From JAIVJG01 sp964236735 (GTDB lineage: Bacteria; Acidobacteriota; Blastocatellia; Pyrinomonadales; Pyrinomonadaceae), in the NCBI GenBank assembly GCA_964236735.1, contig CAXSFM010000005.1:198091-262090 (forward strand): 64,000 bases of DNA, written 5' to 3'. Positions 7,944-16,765 of the stretch are shown piece by piece. The notes under the pieces are model-generated. The model ran no database searches. It was given only the letters and a program-made list of their open reading frames with translations, and had not been told where the DNA came from. The first letter of the stretch is position 1; each line of letters starts with the position of its first letter. The position numbers were made by a program, and so were the translations under genes.

Positions 7944-9614
7944 ATGCGCGTCACTATCGGGCAAATCAACACGACGAACGGCGACTACGAAGGCAACTCG
8001 GAGAAGATTATCCGCGCCATCAATCAAGCGCGCACAGAGCGCTCAGACCTCATCGTCTTTCCCGAAGTTGCGGTGCAGGGCTACACCTCGCTCGACTGGT
8101 TTCTCGACCGCGACGTGGTGCAGCACGCGCTCGCGCCGCTTGAAAAAATCATCCGCGCGACCGAAGGCATCACGGCGGTCGTCGGTACGGTGAGGCCGAC
8201 GAATTTGACGACGGGGCGCAAGCTCTACAACTCTGCGGCGGTGATTCGCAACGGCGAACTGCTCGGCTTCGCGGATAAGACGCTGCTTCCCGAATACGAC
8301 GTGTTCGACGACCCGCGCTACTTCGAGCCGGGCACGGAGCGTCGTCTCTTTCAACTCGGAGATGAAAAGCTCGGCGTCGCGGTGTGTGAAGATTTCTGGA
8401 ACGATAAGACGTTCTGGCGCGAGCGACTTTATACATCAGACCCGGCGGACGAGTTGATCGCATCGGGCGCGTCGGTGCTCGTCTCACCGAACGCTTCGCC
8501 TTTCAACAAAAACAAAATGGGGAAGCGTTGCTCAATGGTTTCGCATCGCTCGCGCGCGGCGGGGATTCCCGTTGTCTATGTCAATCTCGTCGGAGGCAAC
8601 GACGGCATCATCTTCGACGGCGCATCGCTCATCACGGATTGTCGCGGCGAGACGATTCTGCAAGCGCCGCCGTTCGAGGAGTTCGTCGGCACGGTTGATC
8701 TCGAATGCGGCGTGAGGGATGAACGCTGTCTGCCCGGCGACGACGTGGGGACGGTGCAGGGCGCGCTCGTCCTCGGCATCCACGACTACGCGCGCAAAAA
8801 CAATTTCACGCGCGCCCTCATCGGACTCTCCGGCGGACTCGACTCCGCACTCGTCGCCGCGCTCGCGTGCGAGGCGCTCGGCTCGCAAAACGTGCTCGGC
8901 GTGATGATGCCTTCGCCGTACTCTTCGCGCGGCAGCATCGAAGACTCCATCGCGCTCGGCAAAAATCTCGGCATGACCGTCATCGAGCGACCCATCACGC
9001 GGGCTTACGAAGTGCTCGTCGAAGAACTCGCGTTATCTAAACCGTCGAATGCAAGCGAAGAACTCGCGCGGCAGAACATCCAGTCGCGTCTGCGCGGCAA
9101 CATCCTGATGTCAATCTCGAACGCGGAAGGCCGCCTGCTGCTCTCGACCGGCAACAAGTCGGAACTCGCGCTCGGCTATTGCACGCTCTACGGCGACACG
9201 AACGGCGGCCTCGCCGTGATCGGCGACGTGCTCAAGACGGAAGCCTACGCGCTCGCGCGCCACTACAATCGCCAGAGCGAAATTATCCCTTGGGCGATCA
9301 TCAACAAACGCCCCTCGGCGGAACTCGCGCCCGACCAGTTTGACGATCAATCTCTTCCGCCCTACGACGTGCTCGATCCCATCCTGCAACTCTATTTTGA
9401 GAAGAAGGCGACGCCCGAAGAAATCATCGCCGCCGGGCACGACGCCGCGCTCACCTACGACATCCTCAACCGCGTCGAGTCGCCGGCCAACGAGTTCAAG
9501 CGACGCCAACTCCCGCCCACACTCATCATCTCGCGCAACGCCATCGGCGTCGGACGCCGACGCCCCGTCACGCACCGCTTCAAGCGACAGAGACAAATGA
9601 TGAATGCGGAGTGA
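7944..9614 (+). CDS. nadE: glutamine-dependent NAD+ synthetase
   Basis: This is a two-domain enzyme of 556 residues. The N-terminal nitrilase-like glutaminase has the triad Glu41 (FPEVAVQGY), Lys112 (DKTLLPEYDVFDDPRYF) and Cys148 (VAVCEDFWN). The C-terminal synthetase has the ATP-pyrophosphatase P-loop SGGLDS at residues 296-301. It amidates nicotinic acid adenine dinucleotide to NAD+ with glutamine as nitrogen source. The frame is open from 7902, but the ATG at 7944 places MRVTIGQIN at the N-terminus, as in relatives. The last residues (QMMNAE) and the stop codon lie inside the perfect hairpin repeat at 9595-9681, so the native C-terminus has probably been replaced. Quinolinate synthase of the same pathway is at 30803-31915. 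Confidence 0.95.
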   Translation: MRVTIGQINTTNGDYEGNSEKIIRAINQARTERSDLIVFPEVAVQGYTSLDWFLDRDVVQHALAPLEKIIRATEGITAVVGTVRPTNLTTGRKLYNSAAVIRNGELLGFADKTLLPEYDVFDDPRYFEPGTERRLFQLGDEKLGVAVCEDFWNDKTFWRERLYTSDPADELIASGASVLVSPNASPFNKNKMGKRCSMVSHRSRAAGIPVVYVNLVGGNDGIIFDGASLITDCRGETILQAPPFEEFVGTVDLECGVRDERCLPGDDVGTVQGALVLGIHDYARKNNFTRALIGLSGGLDSALVAALACEALGSQNVLGVMMPSPYSSRGSIEDSIALGKNLGMTVIERPITRAYEVLVEELALSKPSNASEELARQNIQSRLRGNILMSISNAEGRLLLSTGNKSELALGYCTLYGDTNGGLAVIGDVLKTEAYALARHYNRQSEIIPWAIINKRPSAELAPDQFDDQSLPPYDVLDPILQLYFEKKATPEEIIAAGHDAALTYDILNRVESPANEFKRRQLPPTLIISRNAIGVGRRRPVTHRFKRQRQMMNAE

Positions 9615-9681
9615 TGAATGATGAATTGGAGAAAAGGCGCTTGCCTGATATTCATCATTCATCACTCCGCATTCATCATTT
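9595..9681. repeat. perfect 32-bp inverted repeat, ATGATGAATGCGGAGTGATG family
   Basis: Left arm 9595-9626 and right arm 9650-9681 are exact reverse complements, with a 23-base loop. The left arm encodes the last codons and the TGA stop of nadE (9612-9614). The right arm stops four bases before the exbD stop codon. It therefore joins two convergent genes and could stop transcription in both directions, although no clear T-tract follows. Confidence 0.92.
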
Positions 9682-9684
9682 AGT

Positions 9685-10191
9685 TCAGTTCGGCAATTCG
9701 TCCGTCTGTAAGCCGACGGGTTGCGCGCCCGCGCCCTTGATGCCGTCAATCACTTTCGCCACTTCGCCGTAATGCACGGAGCGCGGCGCGCGGATGAAGA
9801 CGGTGCGCTCGATGCGCTCATCCGGCGGCACGTCGGCGCGCGTCTCCATTCCGACTTTCCATGTCGCCGTTGCCTTGCGTCCCGCCCATTCTTCTGCGAG
9901 CCGCGCCGCGACGGGCGTCGCATCCGCAATCGTTCCTTCGGCCACGATGGTCAGGCCGCGAATCAATTTCACCGCAGAATCTTTTTCCACCGAGACGATG
10001 AGCGTGCGCGGGCTTGGATGTATATTCAGGTTATCAACCGGCGGTTCAGGTATCAAAGCCTTGAAGCGCGTCGGTTTGAGGGGCGTGATGACCATGAAGA
10101 TGATGAGCAGCACGAGCAGTATGTCAATCAGCGGCGTGACATTGATGTTGGGCGCGGCGGACTTGTTCGAGCGTTCGCGTGTGGCTTTCAT
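9685..10191 (-). CDS. exbD: ExbD/TolR-family biopolymer transport protein
   Basis: The 168-residue protein has a short cytoplasmic N-terminus, one membrane helix with the functional Asp (NVTPLIDILLVLLIIFMVI, about residues 18-36) and a periplasmic domain. ExbD/TolR proteins work with ExbB/TolQ to use the proton gradient for TonB- or Tol-linked work at the outer membrane. No ExbB/TolQ gene lies next to it, so this copy is an orphan here and its partner must be elsewhere. The ATG at 10191 is preceded by AAGGTGAAAC. Family assignment is strong; which system it serves is open. Confidence 0.88.
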   Translation of the reverse strand: MKATRERSNKSAAPNINVTPLIDILLVLLIIFMVITPLKPTRFKALIPEPPVDNLNIHPSPRTLIVSVEKDSAVKLIRGLTIVAEGTIADATPVAARLAEEWAGRKATATWKVGMETRADVPPDERIERTVFIRAPRSVHYGEVAKVIDGIKGAGAQPVGLQTDELPN

Positions 10192-10297
10192 GTTTCACCT
10201 TGTTTCTTGTTTCGAGGTGAAGTTAGACACCGGCTTGGCGGCAAAGTTCCCGCACATGCAGTTATCAGTGCTGGCTGAGATACGGACGAGTTGTTTT

Positions 10298-10371
10298 GTC
10301 AGTACCGCCTGCGGTAGCGGGCGGGTCTTGCGTCGTAAGCACACCCGCCCGCTACCGCAGGCGGTACTGAC
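10298..10371. repeat. perfect 29-bp inverted repeat, GTACCGCCTGCGGTAGCGGG family
   Basis: The arm 10298-10326 (GTCAGTACCGCCTGCGGTAG onward) and the arm 10343-10371 are exact reverse complements around a 16-base loop. The arm itself holds smaller palindromes (CCGCCTGCGG). It lies upstream of exbD and just downstream of the unknown gene at 10388-11296, both on the minus strand. A run of G+C with no T-tract argues against a classic terminator. Confidence 0.92.
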
Positions 10372-10387
10372 AGGAGCGTGCTGATCT

Positions 10388-11296
10388 TTAGGAAGCGTAA
10401 CGCGCGGTGACGGTTTTCACTTTATCGAGCAGGTCGCGGCGGTCAACGATGTAGTGGAGCTTGACGGTTAACTCTCCACCGGCGAGGTGCGCGACGAGTT
10501 TTTCGAGCACATCGAATTGATCGCGCTCGGTGATGCCCTGCGCGTTGAGGTGGCCTGTGTAGCGCAGGCGGCGGATGAGTTCGGGGAGCGTCAAGCGTCC
10601 CTCGAAGGTGCGCCCGCCGTGGCGGTGCGAGCGGCTGACGAGATACTGCACGAGCAGCACGTCGTTGTAGAGCGCAGGCGCGAGAAAGAGACGTGAGCCT
10701 TCGCGCTCGAAGCCTTCTGCGAGACGCTGCGAGCGTCGCACCTGTCGCACGCCGTTGAAAGTTGCGACCCAATTAGTCTTCGGCTCGCGGCGTTCGAGGT
10801 AGAGGCGCGTCGCCTCAAGCATCCACGCCTGATCGTCTTCGAGGTCGAGTTCGCGACCCAGAGCTTCGAGCCAGCCGAAGAAGACTTGACGCGCGCTCGA
10901 TTTTTCTTCGACGAGTTGAAATTGCTCGCCCGTCTTCGGGAGCATCTTGACGAGCGCGAGGCGCGAGGCGTCCGTCGCCTTGTTGCCGCCTTCGATGCGA
11001 TAGGTGTCAAGACGCGCGTGTCGGAGTTTCGCCGAGTCGCAATAAGGGCAGCGCGGGTGCTTGTCTTCGCTCCTGAAGAATGGACGCGCAGGCTCGCGCG
11101 CCGTCAACTCTTCAACAGTTGGCGCATAGCGTTTGATTTCGGCGGAGGCCGTGCGACTGCTCAGTCCGAGTTGCTTGGTATAGAGATCGAAGATGCAGGC
11201 GAGGCAGAGTTGCGTCGAATATTTGACGACTGTGCCCGGCGGGAACGCGCTGAAATCCGGCGACGGTTTATGAACTTTTGTCTTCGAGGTTGCCAT
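10388..11296 (-). CDS. unknown protein with a CPYC motif
   Basis: I do not recognise this 302-residue protein. An N-terminal region (about residues 12-55) contains a single Cys-x2-Cys-like pair in CLACIF and helical sequence. A second CxxC (CPYCDSAKLRHAR, near residue 83) is typical of a zinc knuckle or rubredoxin-like turn, so a metal site formed by the two pairs is possible. The rest is charged and helical without membrane segments. The frame has coding-like composition over its whole length and is bounded by repeat elements on both sides. GTG at 11299 and ATG at 11296 are adjacent; the ATG is preferred. A cytoplasmic location is likely. No function is proposed. Confidence 0.7.
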   Translation of the reverse strand: MATSKTKVHKPSPDFSAFPPGTVVKYSTQLCLACIFDLYTKQLGLSSRTASAEIKRYAPTVEELTAREPARPFFRSEDKHPRCPYCDSAKLRHARLDTYRIEGGNKATDASRLALVKMLPKTGEQFQLVEEKSSARQVFFGWLEALGRELDLEDDQAWMLEATRLYLERREPKTNWVATFNGVRQVRRSQRLAEGFEREGSRLFLAPALYNDVLLVQYLVSRSHRHGGRTFEGRLTLPELIRRLRYTGHLNAQGITERDQFDVLEKLVAHLAGGELTVKLHYIVDRRDLLDKVKTVTARYAS

Positions 11297-11311
11297 CACA
11301 TCAGCACGAAT

Positions 11312-11474
11312 AATTTACATGGATGGACAGGATAGACGGGATAAAACAGGTGATAAGTAATGAGTGATAAGTGATGAGTGAAAGCAAAGAAGCTGCGCCT
11401 GACGTTCATCACTCGTCACTGCGGCATTCATCATTTGCCTTCTATCCTGTTCATCCTGTCTATCCCTGTTAATT
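11312..11474. repeat. nested hairpin: GTGATGAGTGA-type repeat inside an ACAGGATAGACGGGATA-type repeat
   Basis: The outer arms (about 11312-11344 and 11442-11474) pair as ACAGGATAGACGGGATA against TATCCTGTTCATCCTGTC, with mismatches. Inside them sits a second imperfect inverted repeat (about 11350-11382 and 11404-11435) of the GTGATAAG/TTCATCACTC family. The two families are otherwise found apart, so one seems to have landed in the other. The segment separates ttcA from the downstream unknown gene. Confidence 0.8.
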
Positions 11475-11485
11475 TGTTTTTAATT

Positions 11486-12346
11486 CTACCCGATTGAAAC
11501 GAGCGCGGGCGCGAACTCTCCTTCGGGTTCGACGTGGCCGAGCACGGCGTCGAGTTCGTCTTCAACGCTGCCGACGGCGGCGCGCAGATTTTTGAAGTCG
11601 AAGTGGTTCGGGTCCAGCAGGTGCGAGGGCGAGACGTTGCCCATCGCCGTCAGCATTGAGGCGCGGATGTGCGGAATCTCTTTTTCAAGATCGCTGATGA
11701 GACGCTTGACGCGCGCGCGTTTCAGGTTCGTCTGCGAGCCGCAGAGGTCGCAGGGGATAATCGGAAACTCTTTCTGCGCGGCGAACTCGATGATGTCACG
11801 CTCGCGGCAATAGGCGAGCGGGCGGATGATGGTGTTGCGCCCGTCGTCTGAGCGCAGGACGGGCGGCATCGCCTTGAGCTGGCCGACGAAGAAGATGTTG
11901 AGCAGGAATGTGGTGATGATGTCGTCGGCGTGATGGCCGAGCGCGATCTTGGTGCATTTCTCTTCGACGGCGGTTTGATAAAGAATGCCGCGACGAAGGC
12001 GCGCGCAGACCGAGCAATAAGTCTTGCCTTCGGGCACGAGCCGCTTGACGGTCGAGTAAGTGTCGCTCTCAACGATGCGGAAGGGGACGCGGCGCGTGTG
12101 CAAGTATTCGGGCAAGACGTGCGCGGGAAAATTCGGCTGCTTTTGGTCGAGGTTAACGGCGAGAATGTCGAACTGGACAGGCGCGCGGTCGCGCACGTCT
12201 ATCAGCAAATCGAGCAGCGTGTAGCTGTCCTTGCCGCCGGAGAGGCAGACCATCACGCGGTCACCCTCTTCGATCATCGCGAAATCTTTAATCGCCTCGC
12301 CCATCCGGCGCAGCAGTTTCGTCTTAACTTTGCTTTCGACAAACAT
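11486..12346 (-). CDS. ttcA: tRNA 2-thiocytidine biosynthesis protein TtcA
   Basis: This 286-residue enzyme thiolates cytidine 32 in a subset of tRNAs. It has the PP-loop ATP-pyrophosphatase motif SGGKDS at residues 36-41, Cys111 and Cys114 in CSVC, and Cys199 and Cys202 in CDLC. In the TtcA/TtuA family these cysteines include the ligands of an oxygen-sensitive [4Fe-4S] cluster. GHHADDIITTFLLN near residue 137 is also characteristic. Length fits the family. The gene is a single cistron on the minus strand, divergent from the secreted protein at 12768. A TtuA-like 2-thiouridine function cannot be ruled out by eye, but the order of motifs fits TtcA better. Confidence 0.9.
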   Translation of the reverse strand: MFVESKVKTKLLRRMGEAIKDFAMIEEGDRVMVCLSGGKDSYTLLDLLIDVRDRAPVQFDILAVNLDQKQPNFPAHVLPEYLHTRRVPFRIVESDTYSTVKRLVPEGKTYCSVCARLRRGILYQTAVEEKCTKIALGHHADDIITTFLLNIFFVGQLKAMPPVLRSDDGRNTIIRPLAYCRERDIIEFAAQKEFPIIPCDLCGSQTNLKRARVKRLISDLEKEIPHIRASMLTAMGNVSPSHLLDPNHFDFKNLRAAVGSVEDELDAVLGHVEPEGEFAPALVSIG

Positions 12347-12767
12347 TTACTGGTTTTTGTACCTCTTCTCTAACCTTCCACAGTTTTAAGGTATTGACCG
12401 GCGTTATGCAACTCTTCAGACGGCGGCTGCGGCGGCGAATTGGCGTCGCGTGGCGGAAGAGTGAAGAGACATGGCCGCGCATTTGTTGGGTGAAACCGGC
12501 AACATGATGACCGGCGCGGGCGCAGTCATCAATTACTAGCGGCCTTCGTTGACAGTCCGGCGTTGACGCGGTTAATCTGTGGCCTCAAACGTAGTCCGTG
12601 AAGCCGGCTCTCCTGTGATGGCCGTCAACCCAAAGCATCAAACACAAATCTGAACGATTAAACGCTTCAAGTCTCGTCGTTTCACCTTCTCCGCGCGCCG
12701 GAGAGTGGTGGCCTTCGCACTCTAAATCTGCATGTCCGAACTTGAGAAAGAAAAAGGAATCCCCGTC
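12347..12767. other. divergent intergenic region
   Basis: These 421 bases separate the start of ttcA from the start of the secreted protein gene. I see no convincing gene, hairpin or consensus promoter. A 22-codon frame from 12471 to 12539 has no ribosome-binding site. Promoters for both flanking genes are expected here by position only. Confidence 0.5.
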
Positions 12768-15700
12768 ATGAAGAGAAAGACCAATCCATTGTCCAGCGCC
12801 TTCATCTCGCATCGAGCGTCTCGCGGCTACGTCGCGGTCGCGCTGTGCGCCATGATGTTGCTCTACACCGCTGCACCCGTCGCTATCGCGCAGAGGCGCG
12901 CCGCCATCCGCGTCCGCGCGGGCAGCGAGGCGACGCCGGCGGCCAACACAACCCGCGCAAAGGAAAGCTCGCGCGAGACCGAGAATGAGAGACGGCGCGA
13001 AGGCATCGCCGCGCGCGCGCGCATGAAAGTTGCGGCGCAAAAAACACATCTCATACGCAACAAGACCGGCAACGGTTATGAGGTCGGCGTCCCCACGACG
13101 GGCGCAGTTGGCGTCGAGCGCACGACCGCCGATATCATGCAGTCGCAGTCCTACATCGCAGAGGTCGAGCGCACGCCGCGTCTGATGTTGGAGCACGATC
13201 TTCCGAGTCGCGAGGGACTGCCGCAAAACCCGGACGCGAAACCCGTGGCGAGCACTTCAACTTCGCCGGTCACGGGTAACAAAGTCATCACGTTGAAACC
13301 GGCGACTTCCACGCGCGGCGTGCGCGGCGGCATCACGCCCGCGCCGCCTGCCTCCGGTGTACCATCCGCCGATGCGCCGCAGACCGTCAGCACTCCGAAC
13401 TTCACGGGCGCGACGCTCGCCGAGACGGGCGCGTTCCCGCCCGACTCGATGGGCACGGTCGGCCCCACGCAGTTCGTCGTCTTCGTCAACGGTCGCCTCC
13501 GCACTTTCAACAAGACGACGGGCACGGCGGATGGCGTGCTTAATGTTGACCCGGACGTGTTCTTCAATCCAGTGCTGACGCCGCCCGCCTCCTCAAACTT
13601 CACGAGCGACCCGCAGGTGCGTTATGACCGCCTGTCGGGGCGTTGGATTTTGCTGATTATTGACGTGCCGAGCGGCGGCACCGTACCGAACCGCATTCTG
13701 CTCGCCGTCTCCGACGCGGCCAGCGCGGGCACGATCTCCGCGAGCACGGTCTTCACGTTCTTCTTCGTCCAGCAGGACACGGTCGGCGGTATCCCCTCGA
13801 CGGACGAGTTTCTCGACTACCCCTCGCTCGGCGTTGACGCGCAGGCGCTCTACATCGGCGGCAATATGTTCGGCGCGACCTCCGGTTCGTTCATCGGCAC
13901 TTCGGGCTTTGTGATCCGCAAGAGTTCCGTGCTGGGCGCCGGGCCGGTGGTCACGACCGCATTCCGCAATCTGGCTGCGGGGGCGGGAGCGGGGCCTGAG
14001 TCTCCGCGCGGCGTTGACAACTACGACCCGGCGTCGAACGAGGGCTATTTTATCGGCCCCGACAATGCGAGCTTTTCGACCATCATGCTCCGGCGTGTCA
14101 GCGACCCCGGCGGCACGCCCTCCATTTCCGGCAACATCGCTATCACCGTCTCCACAACAACATCTCCGAACCGTGTCGAGCACTTGGGCAACACCGGCGG
14201 TGCCGCAGGCAACCTCGATTCGCTTGATGATCGGTTCTTTGCCGCGCACATTCGCAACGGTCGCCTCTGGACTGCCCACAACTTCCGGGTCAGCGCTTCC
14301 GGGGTCGCGAGTACCAGCGCCACCACAGCGCGCAACTCGGTTCGCTGGTACGAATTTAACGGCATCCGCAGCACTGATAATGGTGGCACGCCTGTCGTTG
14401 TCCAGTCGGGCACGATCTTCGACAGTGCCGCGACCCGCGCCGCCGCGCGACAATATTGGATACCGACCGTGATGGTCTCCGGGCAGGGACACTCCGCGTT
14501 CGGCTATAGCACCGCCGGCACGCCCAACCCGATTGACGCCGCGACGAACGGTCGTCTGCGGACGGACACGCTCGGCACGACGCAGGCCGTGGCGCTCTAT
14601 ACGAACGCGACTGGCAACACTTACAACCCGCCGAGCGATCCGGGTGGTAGCTTCGGACGCCGTTGGGGTGACTACTCGTTCACGTCGCTCGACCCGCAGG
14701 ACGACATGACGATGTGGACGATTCAGGAATTCTGCAACGCCACGAACAGCTACGGCGTCCGCATCGTGAAACTGCTCGCGCCGCCGCCGGCTTCGCCGAA
14801 CGACGTGAGCCAGCCGAGCATCCCGCCCGGCCAAGCCTCGGTCAGCGTCGTCGTCACGGGCACGTCCGTCAACGGCTCGGAGTTCTACGATCCGGGCGCA
14901 AACTTGGCCGCGCCCGCCCTGCCCTTCAACCACATCACGGCGACTGTTTCGGGCGGCGTCACGGTCAACAGCGTGACCTACACTGACCCGACCCACGTCA
15001 CGCTCAATCTGAATACGACCGCCGCCACGCTCGGCCCGAAGAACATCACCATCACCAACCCCGACGGCCAGAGCACGACGACCAACAACGTCATCTACGT
15101 CGGCGCGGCTCCGCCCAGCCCCGTGCTCATCAGCGAATTCCGCTTCCGCGGCTCGGCTGGCGGCAACGACGAGTTCATAGAGGTTTACAACAACACCAAC
15201 TCGCCGATCACCGTCGCCGACTCCGGCGCGGGAACGGGCTACGCCGTCGTCGCCACGAACGCGACCGGCACTAACTCGACGCGCTTCGTCATCCCGAACG
15301 GCACGGTCATCCCCGCGCGCGGCCACTATCTCGGCACGAACAACGGCGCGACTGGCTACAGTCTCGGCGCGTATGCGACCGGCGACACGACCTATGCGAG
15401 CGGCATCGTTGACGGCGGCGGCATCGCGGTCTTCAACACGACCGTCGCGGCCAACTTCAGCACCGCCACGCGCCTCGACGCCGTCGGCTTCGGAGGCATC
15501 ACGGGCACGACGCTGTTTACTGAAGGCACGCCGTTGACGCCGACGGGCGGCATCACGACCGCCGGTGTCGAGATCAGTTTCGTCCGTAATATGACCAGCG
15601 CATCGAGCGGTCTGCCACAGGACAACAACGACAACAACAGCGATTTTGCGTTCGTCGCCACTAACGGCGCAGTCATCAGCGCACGTCAGTCCACGCTCGG

Positions 15701-16235
15701 AGCGCCCGGCCCAGAGAATCTCGCCTCGCCCATTCAACGCAACGCCACGATCTCCTTGACGCTGCTTGATCCGGCTGTCAGTTCTTCAACCGCGCAGAAC
15801 CGGACGCGCAACCTGACCTCCGATCCGGCGAACAACTCCACCTTCGGCACGCTCTCGATTCGTCGCACGGTGACGAACAACACGGGCGCGGCGGTGACGC
15901 GACTGCGCTTCCGCATCGTGGACATCACCACGTTCCCATCACCGGGTGGCGGCGTGGCCGACCTCCGCGCGCGGACTTCCACGCCGCCGGCGACAGTCGT
16001 CATCACAGGGCCGAATCCGGCCTGCCCCGCCAATGTCTGCCCGTTGATGGCGACGACGCTTGAGACGACCATCGCGCAGCCGAACGGCGGCGGTATCAAC
16101 TCGTCACTCGCGGCGGGGACGGTGACGTTGGGCACGCCGCTCCCGAACGGCCTGTCAATCAACGTCGAGTTCCTGCTCGGCGTGCAGCAGACGGGCACTT
16201 TCCGCTTCTTCGTCAACATCGAGGCGTTGCCCTAA
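12768..16235 (+). CDS. large secreted protein with IPT-like and lamin-tail domains
   Basis: The 1155-residue product starts with a signal peptide (basic N-terminus, hydrophobic residues about 22-37, APVAIA before the likely cleavage site). Residues about 200-650 form a beta-rich, perhaps propeller-like region containing PDSMGTVGPTQFVVFVNGR and TSDPQVRYDRLSGRWILL. An IPT/TIG-like segment (about 690-775) and a lamin-tail domain beginning VLISEFRFRG at residue 786 follow, then an adhesin-like C-terminal domain. The frame is open from 12732, but the ATG at 12768 has an AAAGGAAT ribosome site at good spacing and starts the signal peptide directly, so it is preferred. The protein is probably exported and acts at the cell surface or outside; no enzymatic site is visible. 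Confidence 0.8.
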   Translation: MKRKTNPLSSAFISHRASRGYVAVALCAMMLLYTAAPVAIAQRRAAIRVRAGSEATPAANTTRAKESSRETENERRREGIAARARMKVAAQKTHLIRNKTGNGYEVGVPTTGAVGVERTTADIMQSQSYIAEVERTPRLMLEHDLPSREGLPQNPDAKPVASTSTSPVTGNKVITLKPATSTRGVRGGITPAPPASGVPSADAPQTVSTPNFTGATLAETGAFPPDSMGTVGPTQFVVFVNGRLRTFNKTTGTADGVLNVDPDVFFNPVLTPPASSNFTSDPQVRYDRLSGRWILLIIDVPSGGTVPNRILLAVSDAASAGTISASTVFTFFFVQQDTVGGIPSTDEFLDYPSLGVDAQALYIGGNMFGATSGSFIGTSGFVIRKSSVLGAGPVVTTAFRNLAAGAGAGPESPRGVDNYDPASNEGYFIGPDNASFSTIMLRRVSDPGGTPSISGNIAITVSTTTSPNRVEHLGNTGGAAGNLDSLDDRFFAAHIRNGRLWTAHNFRVSASGVASTSATTARNSVRWYEFNGIRSTDNGGTPVVVQSGTIFDSAATRAAARQYWIPTVMVSGQGHSAFGYSTAGTPNPIDAATNGRLRTDTLGTTQAVALYTNATGNTYNPPSDPGGSFGRRWGDYSFTSLDPQDDMTMWTIQEFCNATNSYGVRIVKLLAPPPASPNDVSQPSIPPGQASVSVVVTGTSVNGSEFYDPGANLAAPALPFNHITATVSGGVTVNSVTYTDPTHVTLNLNTTAATLGPKNITITNPDGQSTTTNNVIYVGAAPPSPVLISEFRFRGSAGGNDEFIEVYNNTNSPITVADSGAGTGYAVVATNATGTNSTRFVIPNGTVIPARGHYLGTNNGATGYSLGAYATGDTTYASGIVDGGGIAVFNTTVAANFSTATRLDAVGFGGITGTTLFTEGTPLTPTGGITTAGVEISFVRNMTSASSGLPQDNNDNNSDFAFVATNGAVISARQSTLGAPGPENLASPIQRNATISLTLLDPAVSSSTAQNRTRNLTSDPANNSTFGTLSIRRTVTNNTGAAVTRLRFRIVDITTFPSPGGGVADLRARTSTPPATVVITGPNPACPANVCPLMATTLETTIAQPNGGGINSSLAAGTVTLGTPLPNGLSINVEFLLGVQQTGTFRFFVNIEALP

Positions 16236-16283
16236 TCGTTTAGATTTAGGCAACACCTCGCGCCCTGACGCGGGATTACAAGA

Positions 16284-16327
16284 AGAGAGGGCGTCCGAGC
16301 AGATAAGTTCGGACGCCCTCTCTTTTT
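16284..16327 (+). terminator. Rho-independent terminator after the lamin-tail protein gene
   Basis: A perfect 14-bp stem (AGAGAGGGCGTCCG, 16284-16297, with CGGACGCCCTCTCT, 16310-16323) closes a 12-base loop and runs into TTTTT at 16323-16327, about 50 bases after the stop codon. Confidence 0.9.
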
Positions 16328-16503
16328 CATCTATGCGATGCCCTGCGCTATCAAGCGACTGTCCGCGCCCAACGCGCGTTCACAATTTTTGCCAGCTATA
16401 GAGTAGTAAGGAGGGATGGGCAAGGATGAAGGGCGATGAGTAGGAAGTCGTTTCAACTCGACACTTCTTTTTCTGTCCCTCTCCACACATCATCCGTTTT
16501 ATC

Positions 16504-16532
16504 TTGTCAGTGCATTTGAATTCGCTTATCAT
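16504..16532 (+). promoter_or_regulatory. candidate sigma-70-type promoter for the bactofilin gene
   Basis: TTGTCA at 16504-16509 and TATCAT at 16527-16532 are separated by 17 bases. It is the best -35/-10 pair I found in the 530-base gap before the bactofilin gene and would leave a leader of about 225 bases. Based on consensus match only. Confidence 0.35.
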
Positions 16533-16765
16533 CGCCCCTGCGTTTGACAGGGGACGCTTTGACATAAGCCTCGCTGGACGCGCACGAGTCGTCCAGCCGA
16601 CCTCTCATCCTCGGCCTTTATCCGATACGACAAATGTGGCGCTCGCCCTTCTTGTGCGGCGACGCTTTCACCAACGCTCGATCTCGACGCGGCGCGCTCG
16701 AAAAGTCTGCTTCGCCTTGAATCGAGTTTCACAACCGACCGCAAGCCTTGTAGGGAGAATGCGAA

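Noticed and set aside
12471..12539. A 22-codon frame (MAAHLLGETGNMMTG...) in the ttcA/secreted-protein gap, perhaps a gene remnant
   Set aside because: No ribosome site and no upstream in-frame coding sequence; too short to support.
13593..15737. A 714-codon open frame on the minus strand opposite the lamin-tail protein gene
   Set aside because: High G+C DNA gives long antisense frames. Its translation is Arg/Val/Asp-rich without any recognisable fold, and the plus-strand gene has a signal peptide and known domains.
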